This document shows positions 23,342 through 33,672 of a DNA stretch of 64,000 nucleotides, piece by piece (the stretch's first letter is position 1; each line of letters begins with the position of its first letter). The DNA comes from Clavelina lepadiformis. Lineage: Eukaryota; Chordata; Ascidiacea; Aplousobranchia; Clavelinidae. A program made the position numbers and the translations under genes. The notes beneath the pieces were generated by a model. The model did no database searches. It was given only the letters and a program-made list of their open reading frames with translations, and had not been told where the DNA came from. The DNA is taken from assembly GCF_947623445.1 (NCBI RefSeq), contig NC_135241.1:23190501-23254500 (forward strand), given 5' to 3'.

Positions 23342-24430
23342 TTTACTTCAATAATGGTTTAGAAAACATTTTCGAAATTAGAAAGTAAATTCAACTTTTC
23401 CTGTTATGCATGTATTACATACAATATGTAATTGTTTGTACAATTTGTAAACAAACACAAACGCAAACACAGAACAAGGTGCACTTTTATTGTTTTCTAC
23501 TGATGCTGGATACCGACGGTTTGCTGCTTTACGTCATTTTCATTTTTTTTCTGATTTGCTTCAATAATGGTTTAGAAAATATTTTCAAAATTTAAAAAGT
23601 AAATTCAATTTTGTTGTGATATAAATCATGTAATTTGTTCATAACAAGCAAACGGTAAACTACAGTTTACAAACGGCTGAAGCAAACGTACGCTATTATA
23701 TGCTATGTTTGTAAATTATTTTTAAATGCAACCATAACTATGCTATCTAACAGGAATGAAAGCTTTTGGCATTGTTCCAGTTTTGTCTTATTTGTGATGT
23801 AATATGAGAAATGGAGTATTATAATAAATGATAAAATGTTACTTGTTATGGATTACAAGTGTCTTATGTTTGTTTGTGGTTTTTGTTGTTGTTTTCATTC
23901 TGTATCTGTACAGTATGTCAGTGCTCACATTATTCCCCATTTTGTTGCATGATTTGTATTTTCATTATTTCTGGGAACAATTTCTAAATTAACGAAACTA
24001 CAAAAATATTTGTGTAACTCGCTTTTGAAAAATGTTGCAAAAACGTTATTAATGCTGGTTTCTCTGGTTTTATTACTGGATCAAAAAAAAGAAAGGAGCA
24101 TTAGTGAAGCAATCGCGAAACTAAAACTATATGTTGGTAGTATAAGCCGACTTTATATTCAATAAACAAATACCAACAAATACAAAGAACTGCATATAAA
24201 GAACTTAAGTTGGGCTAAATGGGAATGTTATAAAGGTTTTCAAATTTCATTCAAAATGAATCACTTTTATTATAGGTTACAATATCACACAAACTTCACA
24301 TCTAACTGGCTCGTTTGTTCCAGGCTTGTCGCGCAACACGCGATCACATTTTTTCGCGGTAACAGCCGACAAAAGGATAAGAATAAACGCAGTCCAGTAA
24401 GTAGCCAACATTTTTCGCTGTCTCATCCAG
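23342..24430. other. Type A 3' flank of copy 4
   Basis: Matches the DNA after copies 2 and 6. Includes a duplicated gene tail (next entry) and SDR-relic intron sequence near 24.03-24.13 kb. No gene. Confidence 0.5.
23470..23595 (+). pseudogene. Duplicated 3' end of a nucleotidyltransferase-TPR gene
   Basis: About 120 bases repeat the end of copy 4 (the LLLFSTDAGY block and the following TTCAATAATGGTTTAGAAAA). It lies about 210 bases downstream of the first occurrence, so it is a local partial duplication. Confidence 0.7.
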
Positions 24431-24684
24431 GCGACAAATTCAAGCAACTTTATATTCCTTACAACCCAGCGTTTATTAAGGCGAACATATTACGACATTG
24501 GTTGAATGACGGCTAAAAAGTCGATTAAATGGCGGAGGGACAAGCAAAAGTTCCCCTGGGCAGGAAGAACATCAAGGTTGATGATGTCATGGACGCAATC
24601 ATGTTTTCGGCATCGGATCGTACGAAAATTATCACGGGAACTTGTTCATTGGTGGATGGCGCGCGACACTTGACAGGAATCTGA
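24431..24684 (+). pseudogene. SDR relic c, C-terminal exon
   Basis: Keeps the CTCATCCAG acceptor and the DKFKQLYIPYNPAFIKAN start, but a stop follows WLNDG and the frame is further damaged before the ITGTCSLVDGARHLTGI tail at 24630-24684. Clearly broken. Confidence 0.6.
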
Positions 24685-25045
24685 ATTCGTGGCTTGACAA
24701 ATTATTACGCTGATGTTTTTGTGTCTGTTATCTAACTAACTCAAAAATCTAACTCAATTCCGGGATCTCAGGAAAATAACCAAGATTTGTAAAACTCACA
24801 ATGTCATAGAAAGCTTTAAATGGTGAAGTCGCGATGTCACGTGACTCATTGCAGGGTCAACTCGGTTTGTACAACTGTGCTAATTCACGCAAAAATACGA
24901 CTTATACAGCAGCGCTTGTCTTCTTAGTTTCTTTGGAAAGACCGACAAACGCCCAGAGTGCACAGACTACACAAACTCTCTGAAGTTACAGCATCATGGT
25001 GATTTTAATAGTGAATAATAATAATATTACGATTGGCGTATAAGT

Positions 25046-25436
25046 TTATGGCAGATAAAAGTTTTGTTGCTTAATTACTTGTGTGAAGTATTACACAACA
25101 AACACATCTGTCATAATGACCGCGTACACTGGCGGCTATTGTTACTATATGAGCGAGGAAGACCGATGGTTGATGATTTGTTTTACTTCTGCTTCGATGA
25201 TATGAGGTCTCATTTCTCAAACGGCGTGACTATGCTGTTTAGTTTCTTAAAATCTGTCTATGCATATTACTAAATTATAAAGTTCCCATTTTATTTATTA
25301 TCAGACACGAAGGCTTTCACCTTCGGGCAAAGCTTACTGAATGTTACATTGCGCAGTAGTAACCAGTGAAATCGATCACGTAAAAAGGAAGGATTGCAAA
25401 GATTACATCGGTATATATATGGCACATCAGTTCAAG
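25046..25436 (+). repeat. Left part of the unclassified repeat split by a MULE
   Basis: Matches 6500-6865, including the MVDDLFYFCFDDMRSHFSNG reading. Resumes after the MULE at 26677-26812, ending at an ACCGTCACA block. The inserted whole interrupts array DNA that reads GGCGTAxAAATTAAGCGAT in other units. Confidence 0.5.
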
Positions 25437-26676
25437 GGTTCCACGACATATGACCGCGGGAAAATGACCGCGAACAAACTCACCGGGGACAACTGAACGT
25501 GACGTAAATTGACCGCGAACAAACTGACTGTGATGTAAATTGACCGCGAACAAACAAACCAAGAACAGACTTACCGGAATAAAAATTGACCGGGAGGTAA
25601 ATTAACCGTGCAAGTGCTGAATTATTGTGTTTAAGTTGATGGTAGTATATGATATGTAAAGTAAATATTTGTTTGTAACTATTGTCTTTGTTTTTAACAA
25701 AATTCTTTTTTATTTCAATACACATTGAAACATTTATTGAATTTAACAGAAATATTTCCGGAAATACGAGAAATACAAGTAACAACATTAAAAGACGTTC
25801 ACTGCAAAACACATATGACACTACATAATAAGGGCACTAAAATTTACACAAATTGTTATTTGACAAATAAGGAAGTTTATTGCGCAAATTGTAGGTTGTG
25901 GGCGATGCCTCTGAGAAAATCTAATATGTCACGGTTTGCAAAATCTTCAACGATGGTTTGAAGTCGCGCATCCAGATCCTTGTATTTTCTCCTTTTGACA
26001 GGAGGCCGCCCTTGGGCACAGAGCTCCTCAATCTTGTTTTTGTTTATGTTCTGCAATTTCCTCAAAGCTTCTATAAATTTCCAAATGGTTGGGTGTTGCA
26101 TTGATAACATCTTGTTTATTAGATTGTGGTGACCGTAGATTTGGTGACCGTAAGTAGTTTGGCCACTTGAACATGTCTCTCTTCTTGTAGGTGACTGTTT
26201 TCGTGCAACTCTTTCGTGACTAAGCCATCTACATTATGGAGACGTGCCTTACAATAAACGTGCCATTGTTACAACATGAGATAGGCTACAACGCATTGTT
26301 TCATAATCTCATCAAACAACTCGTCTAGACCGGGAAAATGCATGTAACAATAGGAAATCTATGAATAAAGGTGAAAAACCCGTAGAGTCACCCTACAAGG
26401 GGCCAAAAAACTCTACGAGTGGCAACCTTAACTGCAATACACATACTAAATTGGATAGTGACTAGATAGCGACTAGATAGTAAATTAGAATTTTGACCTT
26501 TTGACGGCCAATTTGTCGCTGGTTAATTTGATCGCCGGCCAATTTATCGACGGTTAATTTCATGGCCGGCCAATTTACGTCACGGTAAATTTGATCGCCG
26601 GCCAATTTGTTGCTGGTCAGTTGTCCACTACCAGTTGTCGCCGGTGAGTTTGTTCACGGTCATATGTCGTGATCCC
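25437..26676. mobile_element. MULE (Mutator-like) element with array-type inverted ends
   Basis: Nine-base target duplication CAGTTCAAG at 25428-25436 and 26677-26685; the empty site is visible at about 6861-6869 in the related repeat. Ends are inverted: GGTTCCACGACATATGACCG on the left, GGGATCACGACATATGACCG reversed on the right. Behind each end is a stretch of degenerate 15-20 base repeats around GACCGCGAACAAAC / GGCCGGCGATCAAAT. The middle contains a transposase-derived ORF. A nine-base duplication with MULE transposase remnants supports the assignment; probably non-autonomous now. Confidence 0.8.
25877..26110 (-). pseudogene. MULE transposase C-terminal fragment
   Basis: 77-codon minus-strand frame with HPTIWKFIEALRKLQ, a KRRKYKDLDARLQTIVED stretch and DFLRGIAHNL, the ending typical of animal MULE/FLYWCH-type transposases as I know them. 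The catalytic part is absent upstream, where the reverse frame hits stops at once. Confidence 0.65.
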
Positions 26677-26955
26677 CAGTTCAAGCGAGGTGTAATTTAT
26701 CTGAACGTCATTAAGGAGAATTCAAGTCCGGTCAAAAATTGAGTTGCAAGATCCCAAAACAAAATTTCAGCATTTCCAAAACAAATCAATCCTCGTGACG
26801 TCACCGTCACAAGTTAAGCGATTGTGTGTTTCTGGCTTCAAAAAGTGTCATTTAAAATATGCGCATTATGACGTATTTCGTGGCTATAAGATAGTTTGTC
26901 CAGCTCAACTATGACAGGTGTATTGAAGTAGCCTACGTTTCAAGTGATTGTGGTA

Positions 26956-27528
26956 CCCTATCCAAACCGGGTGCTATCCAAACCGGGTACATTACTATTT
27001 TAACTAGGTGTGGCCAACACTGCATGCACTTTTTCAATCGTTAATTAATCAAAAACTGTAGGTCGTAAACTGATCAGAATTTTACAGTTTAGTAGCAAAA
27101 ACATCTGACTTCATGTATACATCATAATTGTAAAACTAAAGAAAGTGTATTTATTATAAATTAAGTATTTCTACAAGTGATAAATTTCTAAAAGTTTTTC
27201 TTGTTACGCCGCGCCCCGCTCTGCGGAAAACCAGCTGACCGCGAGAAGAGAACGGAGAACACAAGAGAACAGTTAGCCGAGTTAGTAGGGCGTGAATAAG
27301 TAAACGAAAACGATAGGCTTCTATGCGGAGAGAGAGAGCAAAATTATGAAAATATGACAATATTTCAAAAATTACAAAATCAAACCCTATAAAACAAACA
27401 TGGACAGATAACTGAACATTTTTTAGGAAAAGTCAACAAATTTCAAGTTTCCACAGCAAACAATCCAACTGCACGCCACGTTTTGCTGTGACTGTGTGCA
27501 GGGGAGGCCACAACTAGTGTAAATAGGG
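26956..27528. mobile_element. piggyBac-like non-autonomous element, unit 2
   Basis: Starts CCCTATCCAAACCGGGTG (with a 16-base local repeat of CTATCCAAACCGGGT) and ends TGTAAATAGGG followed by TTAA at 27529-27532. Equivalent to 11607-12161. Confidence 0.6.
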
Positions 27529-27549
27529 TTAAGTAGCATTTTTACCACA

Positions 27550-27731
27550 AATTTTAATGATGACCACGTTTGCTTGTTTACTTTTCTCTACTGACGTAAT
27601 CTTGCCGTCAAAATTTCATTGGCTGGAAACAATATCTTTCTATGACGCATCGCATTCGTGTCGATTTGTAATTGGTTATGACACATATAAAGTAAGTCTT
27701 AACGACTGAAGTGGAAAAAATACTTTCTGTT
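27550..27731 (+). promoter_or_regulatory. TATA/CCAAT block, unit 2 (interrupted)
   Basis: Same ATTGGCTGGAAAC, TAATTGGTTATG and ACACATATAAAG elements as at 12.2 and 43.7 kb. The block is cut by the LTR element; its continuation (GAAGAAATTCGTGATTTGC) resumes at about 32042. Confidence 0.4.
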
Positions 27732-28002
27732 TGAACTGAACAGACAGTTGTAAATATTCGTATTCTTTAATTGCACAGCTTTAAGAGACAAAAAACTAAA
27801 CTAAGCTGCAACACAAAAAGGTAAAGTTAAACAAAAGCATAAAAGGAAAACTGGTAATCTTAAAATGGTGAATCGTAATCACACAACTGAAAAGAACTGA
27901 GGGACTGAACTGAGAACATAAATGGCGTGATTACGAGATATGCGACGAAGCTACAAGGGGCGTTGATTGATGACTGCGCGGGGCGTTGCATTAATCATTA
28001 CA
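27732..28002 (-). repeat. LTR of the Ty3/gypsy element (3' in element sense)
   Basis: 271 bases, identical to the other LTR except for one A/G difference in the AATCACACAAC context. Confidence 0.9.
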
Positions 28003-28129
28003 TTCTCCCAGCCCAACAACGAAGCATAGCGTAAATAAATATAACATGCGAAATAAATAAATCAAATCGTGTCAACAATATCAACAATTGCACATGAGTA
28101 CAACACATCAACAATAGCGTATGACAAAT

Positions 28130-31100
28130 CTATGGTTCGGCAACATATCTGATTGGAGGCACTCCCTTATTGCTGCGGGCCGACCGACGAATCTCCGCTT
28201 CTGCCGGTTCGATTGCCATTTGCTCAGCTGAAGTTAAGGGCACTTCAGCGGATTGTTCAGGTTTGTTAGAAATGTTCTGAGTATCTTGGATTTGCGGTGT
28301 AGCAGTGACAGGTTGTTCTTTTTCAATCTCCTGCGGTCGACAAGGGGCTAGATCCTTCAACGAGACCGTTGATTCCCTTCCATCCTGATATCGGACACGT
28401 GCGTACGTTGGATTTGTGTTGACCAAATCAACTTCATCGACTAAAGGCTCATGTTTGCTTGAGCGGACGAATCGACGAAGGAATACTTTGCCTGGACCCA
28501 CCAGCCACGACGGCAGAGCCGTGCCGTTTTCCGATCGTCGGTTAAAGGCGAAAAATCTTTCGTGCGGTGTAGCATTAGTTGAGGTGCATAGGAGCGAACG
28601 GATCGAGTGTAATGCACCGGGAAGCACTTGTTCCCATTCAGAAACATTCATCCCCCTTGACTTCAGGGCGAGTGTTACGGCTTTCCATATGATACCGTTG
28701 TACCGTTCAACTTGAGCATTTCCAGTGGGATGGTATGGAGTACAGCTGCTCGTTGCTATACCGAGGCCATGCAGATAGGATTGTAGTTCCTTTGACAAGA
28801 ATGATGAACCTCGGTCTGAATGAATATAATTAGGTAAACCTACAAGTACGAATAAAAGTTTCAAACTTTCGACGACAGTTGATGAGTGCATGTTCGGACA
28901 TGGTATTGCAAATGGAAACCTCGAGTATTCGTCAATGATTGTGAGTATGTACTTGTTTTTACCTTTAGATGGTAGAGGTCCTTTGAAATCGATACTAACA
29001 CGTTCCATAGGCTTTGTTGCTTTGATAAGGTTCATTTGAGGCATTTTATAAAACTGGGGTTTACATTCTTGACAGACACGGCAGTTCAAGCACGCTTTGC
29101 GAACTTCTTCAGTGGAAAAAGGCAGGTTTTTTGTTCGAACGAAGTGCAGTAATCTTGTTACACCTGGGTGACACAGCATGTCATGAATGTCATTGATTTG
29201 ACAATTTTGATTCACGGATGCACTGTACGCTCTGGTGAAGGAATCAGCGCCGACGTTTAGCTTACCTGGTCGGTAGTGAATGGTATAACTTAAGGACGCA
29301 AGTTCCATTCTCCAGGTTTGAATTTTGTTGTTTTTAATTTTTGTTCGGCGGCGATTGTCCAGCATGAACGCCACTGATCGTTGATCTGTTATGAGCTCGA
29401 AGTGTCGACGAAGGAGGAGATCTCTCCATTTTCTGGTGGCTTCGATAATTGCAGTCGCCTCTTTCTCTACTGCAGGATACAATAATTCCGCCCCATGGAG
29501 CATTCGAGAGAGGAAAGCAACGGGGCGACCACCTTGATTCAAGGTGGCAGAGACGGCGACATCAGATGCATCACATTCTACTACAAACGGCAATGTTTCA
29601 TCAATTGACTGAAGGGATGCATTCATTAACTCGCCTTTAAGATTGCTGAATGCTTGACAAGCCTCGTCGTTTAAGGGAAAGGAGTCAGCTGTTGCTAGTG
29701 GTTTCACCTTGTCGGAAAATTTTGGAATCCACTTTGCGTAATATGCCAGCATTCCCAAGACTCGTTGTAATCCTTTTTTGTTTTGAGGAGGAGGAAACTC
29801 TTGAAGGGGTTTTAACCGTTCTGGGTCTGGCTGAATAAGTTTATGCTGGACTCTGTACCCTAAAACGTTGATGTGAGGAGCAGACTTGACGGTTTTGGTT
29901 TCATTAAACGATAAGTTTCGACGCTTGAAGGCCTTTAGAAACTTTTTTACGTTGAGATCGTGTTCATCTTGATTTCGGCCACAAACTGTTACGTCATCTT
30001 GATAAGCATAAACGTCTTTTAAGTTTTCCTCTTCAATGATGCGGTTAATAGCACGTTGAAAATTCATGCCACCGTTCGTGACTCCGAATGGGATGCGTTT
30101 GTACTGCCACAATCTACCGTTTGCTTCAAATGCAGTGTATTTACGGTCTGAAGAGAGAATAGGAATTTGATGGTAAGCAGATTTCAAGTCATATCGAGAG
30201 TAAGTGCTATACTCTGCAAGTTGATTTACCATCGCATCTATTCTGGGAAAAGGATATGCGTCTAATTCTGTATACAAATTGATCGTCTGCGAGTAATCAA
30301 TGCACATACGTGTTTTCTCTCCAGTTCGTACAACAACAATTTGGGCACGCCAGGGTGAACGGCTGGTTTCGATAATGTCATCTTCGAGCAATTTCTTGAT
30401 TTCGCCGGCAATGAAGTTTCTGTCTGCTTCGTTGTATTGCCGAGATTTCACAGCGATTGGCTTACAATTCCGAGGTAAGTTTGGAAATAGCGTTTCGGTT
30501 GGCACTAATGCAGCAGGGAGTGCACAAGAAGAAGATTTAGATATAACAAAATCTTCAAGACAGCCGTCATACTCAATTACAAGCCGTTTATGTTGCTTTT
30601 GAAAAGTTTGGCCAAGTATAATATCCGCACAGAGATGATCCATGACACCAAAGGTTACAGCAGTGTACGTTTGATTGTTAATTGCAACATCAGCAACGCA
30701 GAAGCCGCTTATCGTACAGGATAACTTCGATTGCGCCATTGATACTGTTTGCTGCGTTGGCGAAACGTCAAGGCATAGCGACTGTATAGTTTTGTTACTT
30801 ATGTAATTGTCAGAGCTCCCAGAGTCCACCAGTGCACATAATTTTCTTCCGTTTATGCAAACTGATAACGTTGCAGCGGATAAGCTGTAAGGACACAATG
30901 CACATACCCGTAGATCTGGCGTTAAAGTTGCAGAAACTTGATGGCCTGTTTTAGATTTACAAACTTTCATAAAGTGTCCAAGCTTACCACACTTGTTGCA
31001 TGATGAATTCCGGGCGGGACAATATTTTCTCTCGTGGTAGTTGTAACCGCAGAAGTAGCACTTCTTCCGATTCGACGTTGCAACAAAATTCTGAGAGTGC

Positions 31101-31738
31101 ACCATGTTAGTGGCTGAAGTTTCTGAATTTTCTTTGGGGATCGTCACCAGGGGTTCGCACGTTTCCGCAGCAGCAATCGTTGTAGTTAGATTATAAGCCA
31201 GCGAGTTCCGATGAGCCGTATCCAGGGCATTTGCTTGGTCGAATGCTGTTTTGAGGTCAAGAGTACTGTTTTCCAGTAAACGTTGTCGTATAATGGGTGA
31301 TAAAATTCCATTTATGAGGGCGTCTCTACATAGTTCTTTTCGATATTGTTCACCAGAAATGTCCTTACACTGACAGTTTTTGCTTAAGATTTGTAGAGCT
31401 TGCATGAACTCTTGTAAAGATTCGCCGTTTTGTTGTTTGCGGGTCGCCAATAAATGGCGAGCGAAAATCTCGTTTGGTTTTTTGACAAACAAGTCTTGAA
31501 GAATTTCGACAGCTGCTTCATACGTAGTGCAGTCTTCTATGAACTCAAAAATTTCTGCAGAAACAAAATTGGTCAATAAACGTAGTTTGTTAAATGCCGT
31601 GCTGTTCACTTGCGCTTCGTGTTCTATGGTATAGTTCTCAAATGTCTTTTTCCAATGTTTCCAAGATTTTGCAGCAGTGTCCGTGTTCACATCGATTTCT
31701 AGTCGAGAAGGCTTGAAAGCATTTATTGTAGACGACAT
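28130..31738 (-). CDS. Gag-pol polyprotein of the LTR element
   Basis: One 1202-residue frame. Order of parts: gag; two CCHC-like zinc knuckles; aspartic protease (VDSGSS); reverse transcriptase (YQDD box); RNase H; integrase with HHCC zinc finger and DDE-type core; a basic tail. This protease-RT-RNaseH-integrase order is Ty3/gypsy (Metaviridae). No chromodomain or envelope gene is evident. Gag and pol share one frame, as in several Ty3/gypsy lineages. It looks whole. Confidence 0.92.
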   Translation of the reverse strand: MSSTINAFKPSRLEIDVNTDTAAKSWKHWKKTFENYTIEHEAQVNSTAFNKLRLLTNFVSAEIFEFIEDCTTYEAAVEILQDLFVKKPNEIFARHLLATRKQQNGESLQEFMQALQILSKNCQCKDISGEQYRKELCRDALINGILSPIIRQRLLENSTLDLKTAFDQANALDTAHRNSLAYNLTTTIAAAETCEPLVTIPKENSETSATNMVHSQNFVATSNRKKCYFCGYNYHERKYCPARNSSCNKCGKLGHFMKVCKSKTGHQVSATLTPDLRVCALCPYSLSAATLSVCINGRKLCALVDSGSSDNYISNKTIQSLCLDVSPTQQTVSMAQSKLSCTISGFCVADVAINNQTYTAVTFGVMDHLCADIILGQTFQKQHKRLVIEYDGCLEDFVISKSSSCALPAALVPTETLFPNLPRNCKPIAVKSRQYNEADRNFIAGEIKKLLEDDIIETSRSPWRAQIVVVRTGEKTRMCIDYSQTINLYTELDAYPFPRIDAMVNQLAEYSTYSRYDLKSAYHQIPILSSDRKYTAFEANGRLWQYKRIPFGVTNGGMNFQRAINRIIEEENLKDVYAYQDDVTVCGRNQDEHDLNVKKFLKAFKRRNLSFNETKTVKSAPHINVLGYRVQHKLIQPDPERLKPLQEFPPPQNKKGLQRVLGMLAYYAKWIPKFSDKVKPLATADSFPLNDEACQAFSNLKGELMNASLQSIDETLPFVVECDASDVAVSATLNQGGRPVAFLSRMLHGAELLYPAVEKEATAIIEATRKWRDLLLRRHFELITDQRSVAFMLDNRRRTKIKNNKIQTWRMELASLSYTIHYRPGKLNVGADSFTRAYSASVNQNCQINDIHDMLCHPGVTRLLHFVRTKNLPFSTEEVRKACLNCRVCQECKPQFYKMPQMNLIKATKPMERVSIDFKGPLPSKGKNKYILTIIDEYSRFPFAIPCPNMHSSTVVESLKLLFVLVGLPNYIHSDRGSSFLSKELQSYLHGLGIATSSCTPYHPTGNAQVERYNGIIWKAVTLALKSRGMNVSEWEQVLPGALHSIRSLLCTSTNATPHERFFAFNRRSENGTALPSWLVGPGKVFLRRFVRSSKHEPLVDEVDLVNTNPTYARVRYQDGRESTVSLKDLAPCRPQEIEKEQPVTATPQIQDTQNISNKPEQSAEVPLTSAEQMAIEPAEAEIRRSARSNKGVPPIRYVAEP

Positions 31739-31757
31739 TGATCTTTGTCTCTTAAAT

Positions 31758-32028
31758 TGAACTGAACAGACAGTTGTAAATATTCGTATTCTTTAATTGC
31801 ACAGCTTTAAGAGACAAAAAACTAAACTAAGCTGCAACACAAAAAGGTAAAGTTAAACAAAAGCATAAAAGGAAAACTGGTAATCTTAAAATGGTGAATC
31901 GTAATCACGCAACTGAAAAGAACTGAGGGACTGAACTGAGAACATAAATGGCGTGATTACGAGATATGCGACGAAGCTACAAGGGGCGTTGATTGATGAC
32001 TGCGCGGGGCGTTGCATTAATCATTACA
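31758..32028 (-). repeat. LTR of the Ty3/gypsy element (5' in element sense)
   Basis: 271 bases; 19 bases separate it from the start codon of the long frame. Confidence 0.9.
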
Positions 32029-32067
32029 TACTCGATACTCGAAAGAAATTCGTGATTTGCTGTTAGT

Positions 32068-33672
32068 TTGGGAAAACATTTAGAAATGATTTGGAATGAA
32101 ATTCTTGTGCTACGTAATCAAATTGTGGCATACATTAGCAAGATAAGAATTTGGACTTTTATGGTGGAATATTTGGATGCAGATGTTGATTTAAAGAACG
32201 GATATCACTTGGGAGACATTTTAACAAAAACAAGTTTTGTTTCTGGTTTCAAGTCAATTTATGATAAATTTTCACAACGCGTAACCGATCAAATACAGTC
32301 TTTGTCGATGCCCAGACAACATCAGTTGATATTAAAACAACTTGAAGAAGATCTTAATAACTTTGATGTGGGCAAATATTTTTTAAGTTTTACTTTCAGA
32401 AGATCATTTAATATAAAACGTGTTGTTTATCGAAGTTCAACTTTATTCATTGCTGCTCTCGGTCGATTGAACTCAGTTTATCAGTCGCTATGTTCATGTT
32501 ATGACGTCATAGACAAGTTGACAGAGAAACAAAAATTTAATTTAGAAACTGCTCATAAATTGGCCTATTCAATATCCATTGCATGTGAAGTTCGACTCAA
32601 AATTTATTGTTTGAAGAGAAAACAAGACGACATGTCCCAGAATTTTTTACATTTTAACATCACAGACAGCTATATACCTGAGCTTGTTGCTGCTGTTGGA
32701 GAGAAATCAATTATCGATTATTTCAAAATAACTTGGAGTTTACAAACAATGATTCGTCGAAGCAATTACAACCTGGTGGAGATAGATACTGGTACCAACA
32801 TAATGATTTTATACCGGTTGGGAGTGTTTGAAAAAGTAGTTGAGGAATGGAACGATAATAAAGATGTTTGTGTCGATTATAAAGTGTTATGTGTGGATGC
32901 TTTAAGCTTCACCTCCAGACAGCATGAAGCTGCAATATCACTTGGCCAATCTCTTTTAAATCAACCACTTCCCGTAAATGTAAAAATTCTTGTATTATTC
33001 CATATAACTAACAGTTTGGTAGCATTAGATCGCAGAGATGATGGAGTTTGCAAAACAATATAAAATATTTTAGACAGTTTATCACCAAATGATTTGAATG
33101 ATGTACATGGATGGCTTGGTAAAGAAGCTTATGGCCGTTACTTACTTTTTGTTGATAATGATCATGAAAAACCTTTGGGCGAATTCATCAAGTTTCATGG
33201 CTTGCTGTTAAAAACCATGCAAACCATTGATGGCGATGACACGGAGAAAGAAATCCTATCAAAACGTTTTCTTTCAAGGAACTTGTATTACATTGCATTA
33301 TGTTTGCTTTTGAATGGAAACAATAAACAAGCAATTAAGAAATTAAACGAAGTTTTTCAAATTTTCAATCAACTTGCATCCGTAGAAATTGAATTAGATC
33401 AACTAGCTAATTTACTTTTAGGAGTTTGTTATTACGCTGAGAAACTGTATAGGAAGGCCTTGATGGTGTTTGACAGAACATTATTACTTCATAAACGATA
33501 TCCCTACCAATGGATGGAACAGAGATTACCAAAAGTCAACATGGCAGTGGAGTGTTGTAAGACAAAGTTAAATGAACAAGATGCACTTTTATTGTTTTCT
33601 ACTAATGCTGAATATAGACAATTTGCTGCAGATTTATGTGATGTTCGTATTTTTTCTGATTTGCTTCAATAA
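32068..33672 (+). pseudogene. DUF294/GlnD-type nucleotidyltransferase-TPR, copy 5 (5'-truncated chimera)
   Basis: The family sequence begins only at 32161 (MVEYLDADVDLKNGYHLGD), so the whole nucleotidyltransferase core is missing. Upstream DNA is the TATA/CCAAT block continuation, fused at ATG, which is shared by both parents, giving a frame from 32068 with 31 foreign codons (GKHLEMIWNEILVLRNQ). A TAA at 33061-33063 interrupts the frame, which then continues in register to 33672; the extreme C-terminus is shifted and ends IFSDLLQ. The remaining part is the middle and TPR-like region. The 3' flank is type B. Confidence 0.85.

Larger units (their letters stand above)
27732..32028 (-). mobile_element. 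Ty3/gypsy-type LTR retrotransposon, whole-looking and young
   Basis: About 4.3 kb, transcribed on the minus strand. Two 271-base direct LTRs (27732-28002 and 31758-32028), TG...CA type in the element's sense, differ at one position that I can see, so insertion was recent. One long open frame between them carries gag and pol. A GGGCTGGGAGAA purine tract lies next to the downstream LTR. The 13-base motif TTTAAGAGACAAA just inside the upstream LTR is complementary to TTTGTCTCTTAAA inside the LTR, as in self-priming Tf1/sushi-like elements. No clear target duplication is seen. It sits in the TATA/CCAAT block upstream of copy 5. Confidence 0.9.

Noticed and set aside
25725-25961. 78-codon plus ORF inside the MULE
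   Set aside because: Mostly opposite to the transposase-derived minus frame, which has recognisable family motifs.
28416-30602. Several plus-strand ORFs of 60-100 codons
   Set aside because: Antisense shadows of the LTR element's long frame.
27700-32060. Target site duplication for the LTR element
   Set aside because: Bases next to the two LTRs (CTGTT and TACTC) do not match; a duplication could not be supported.
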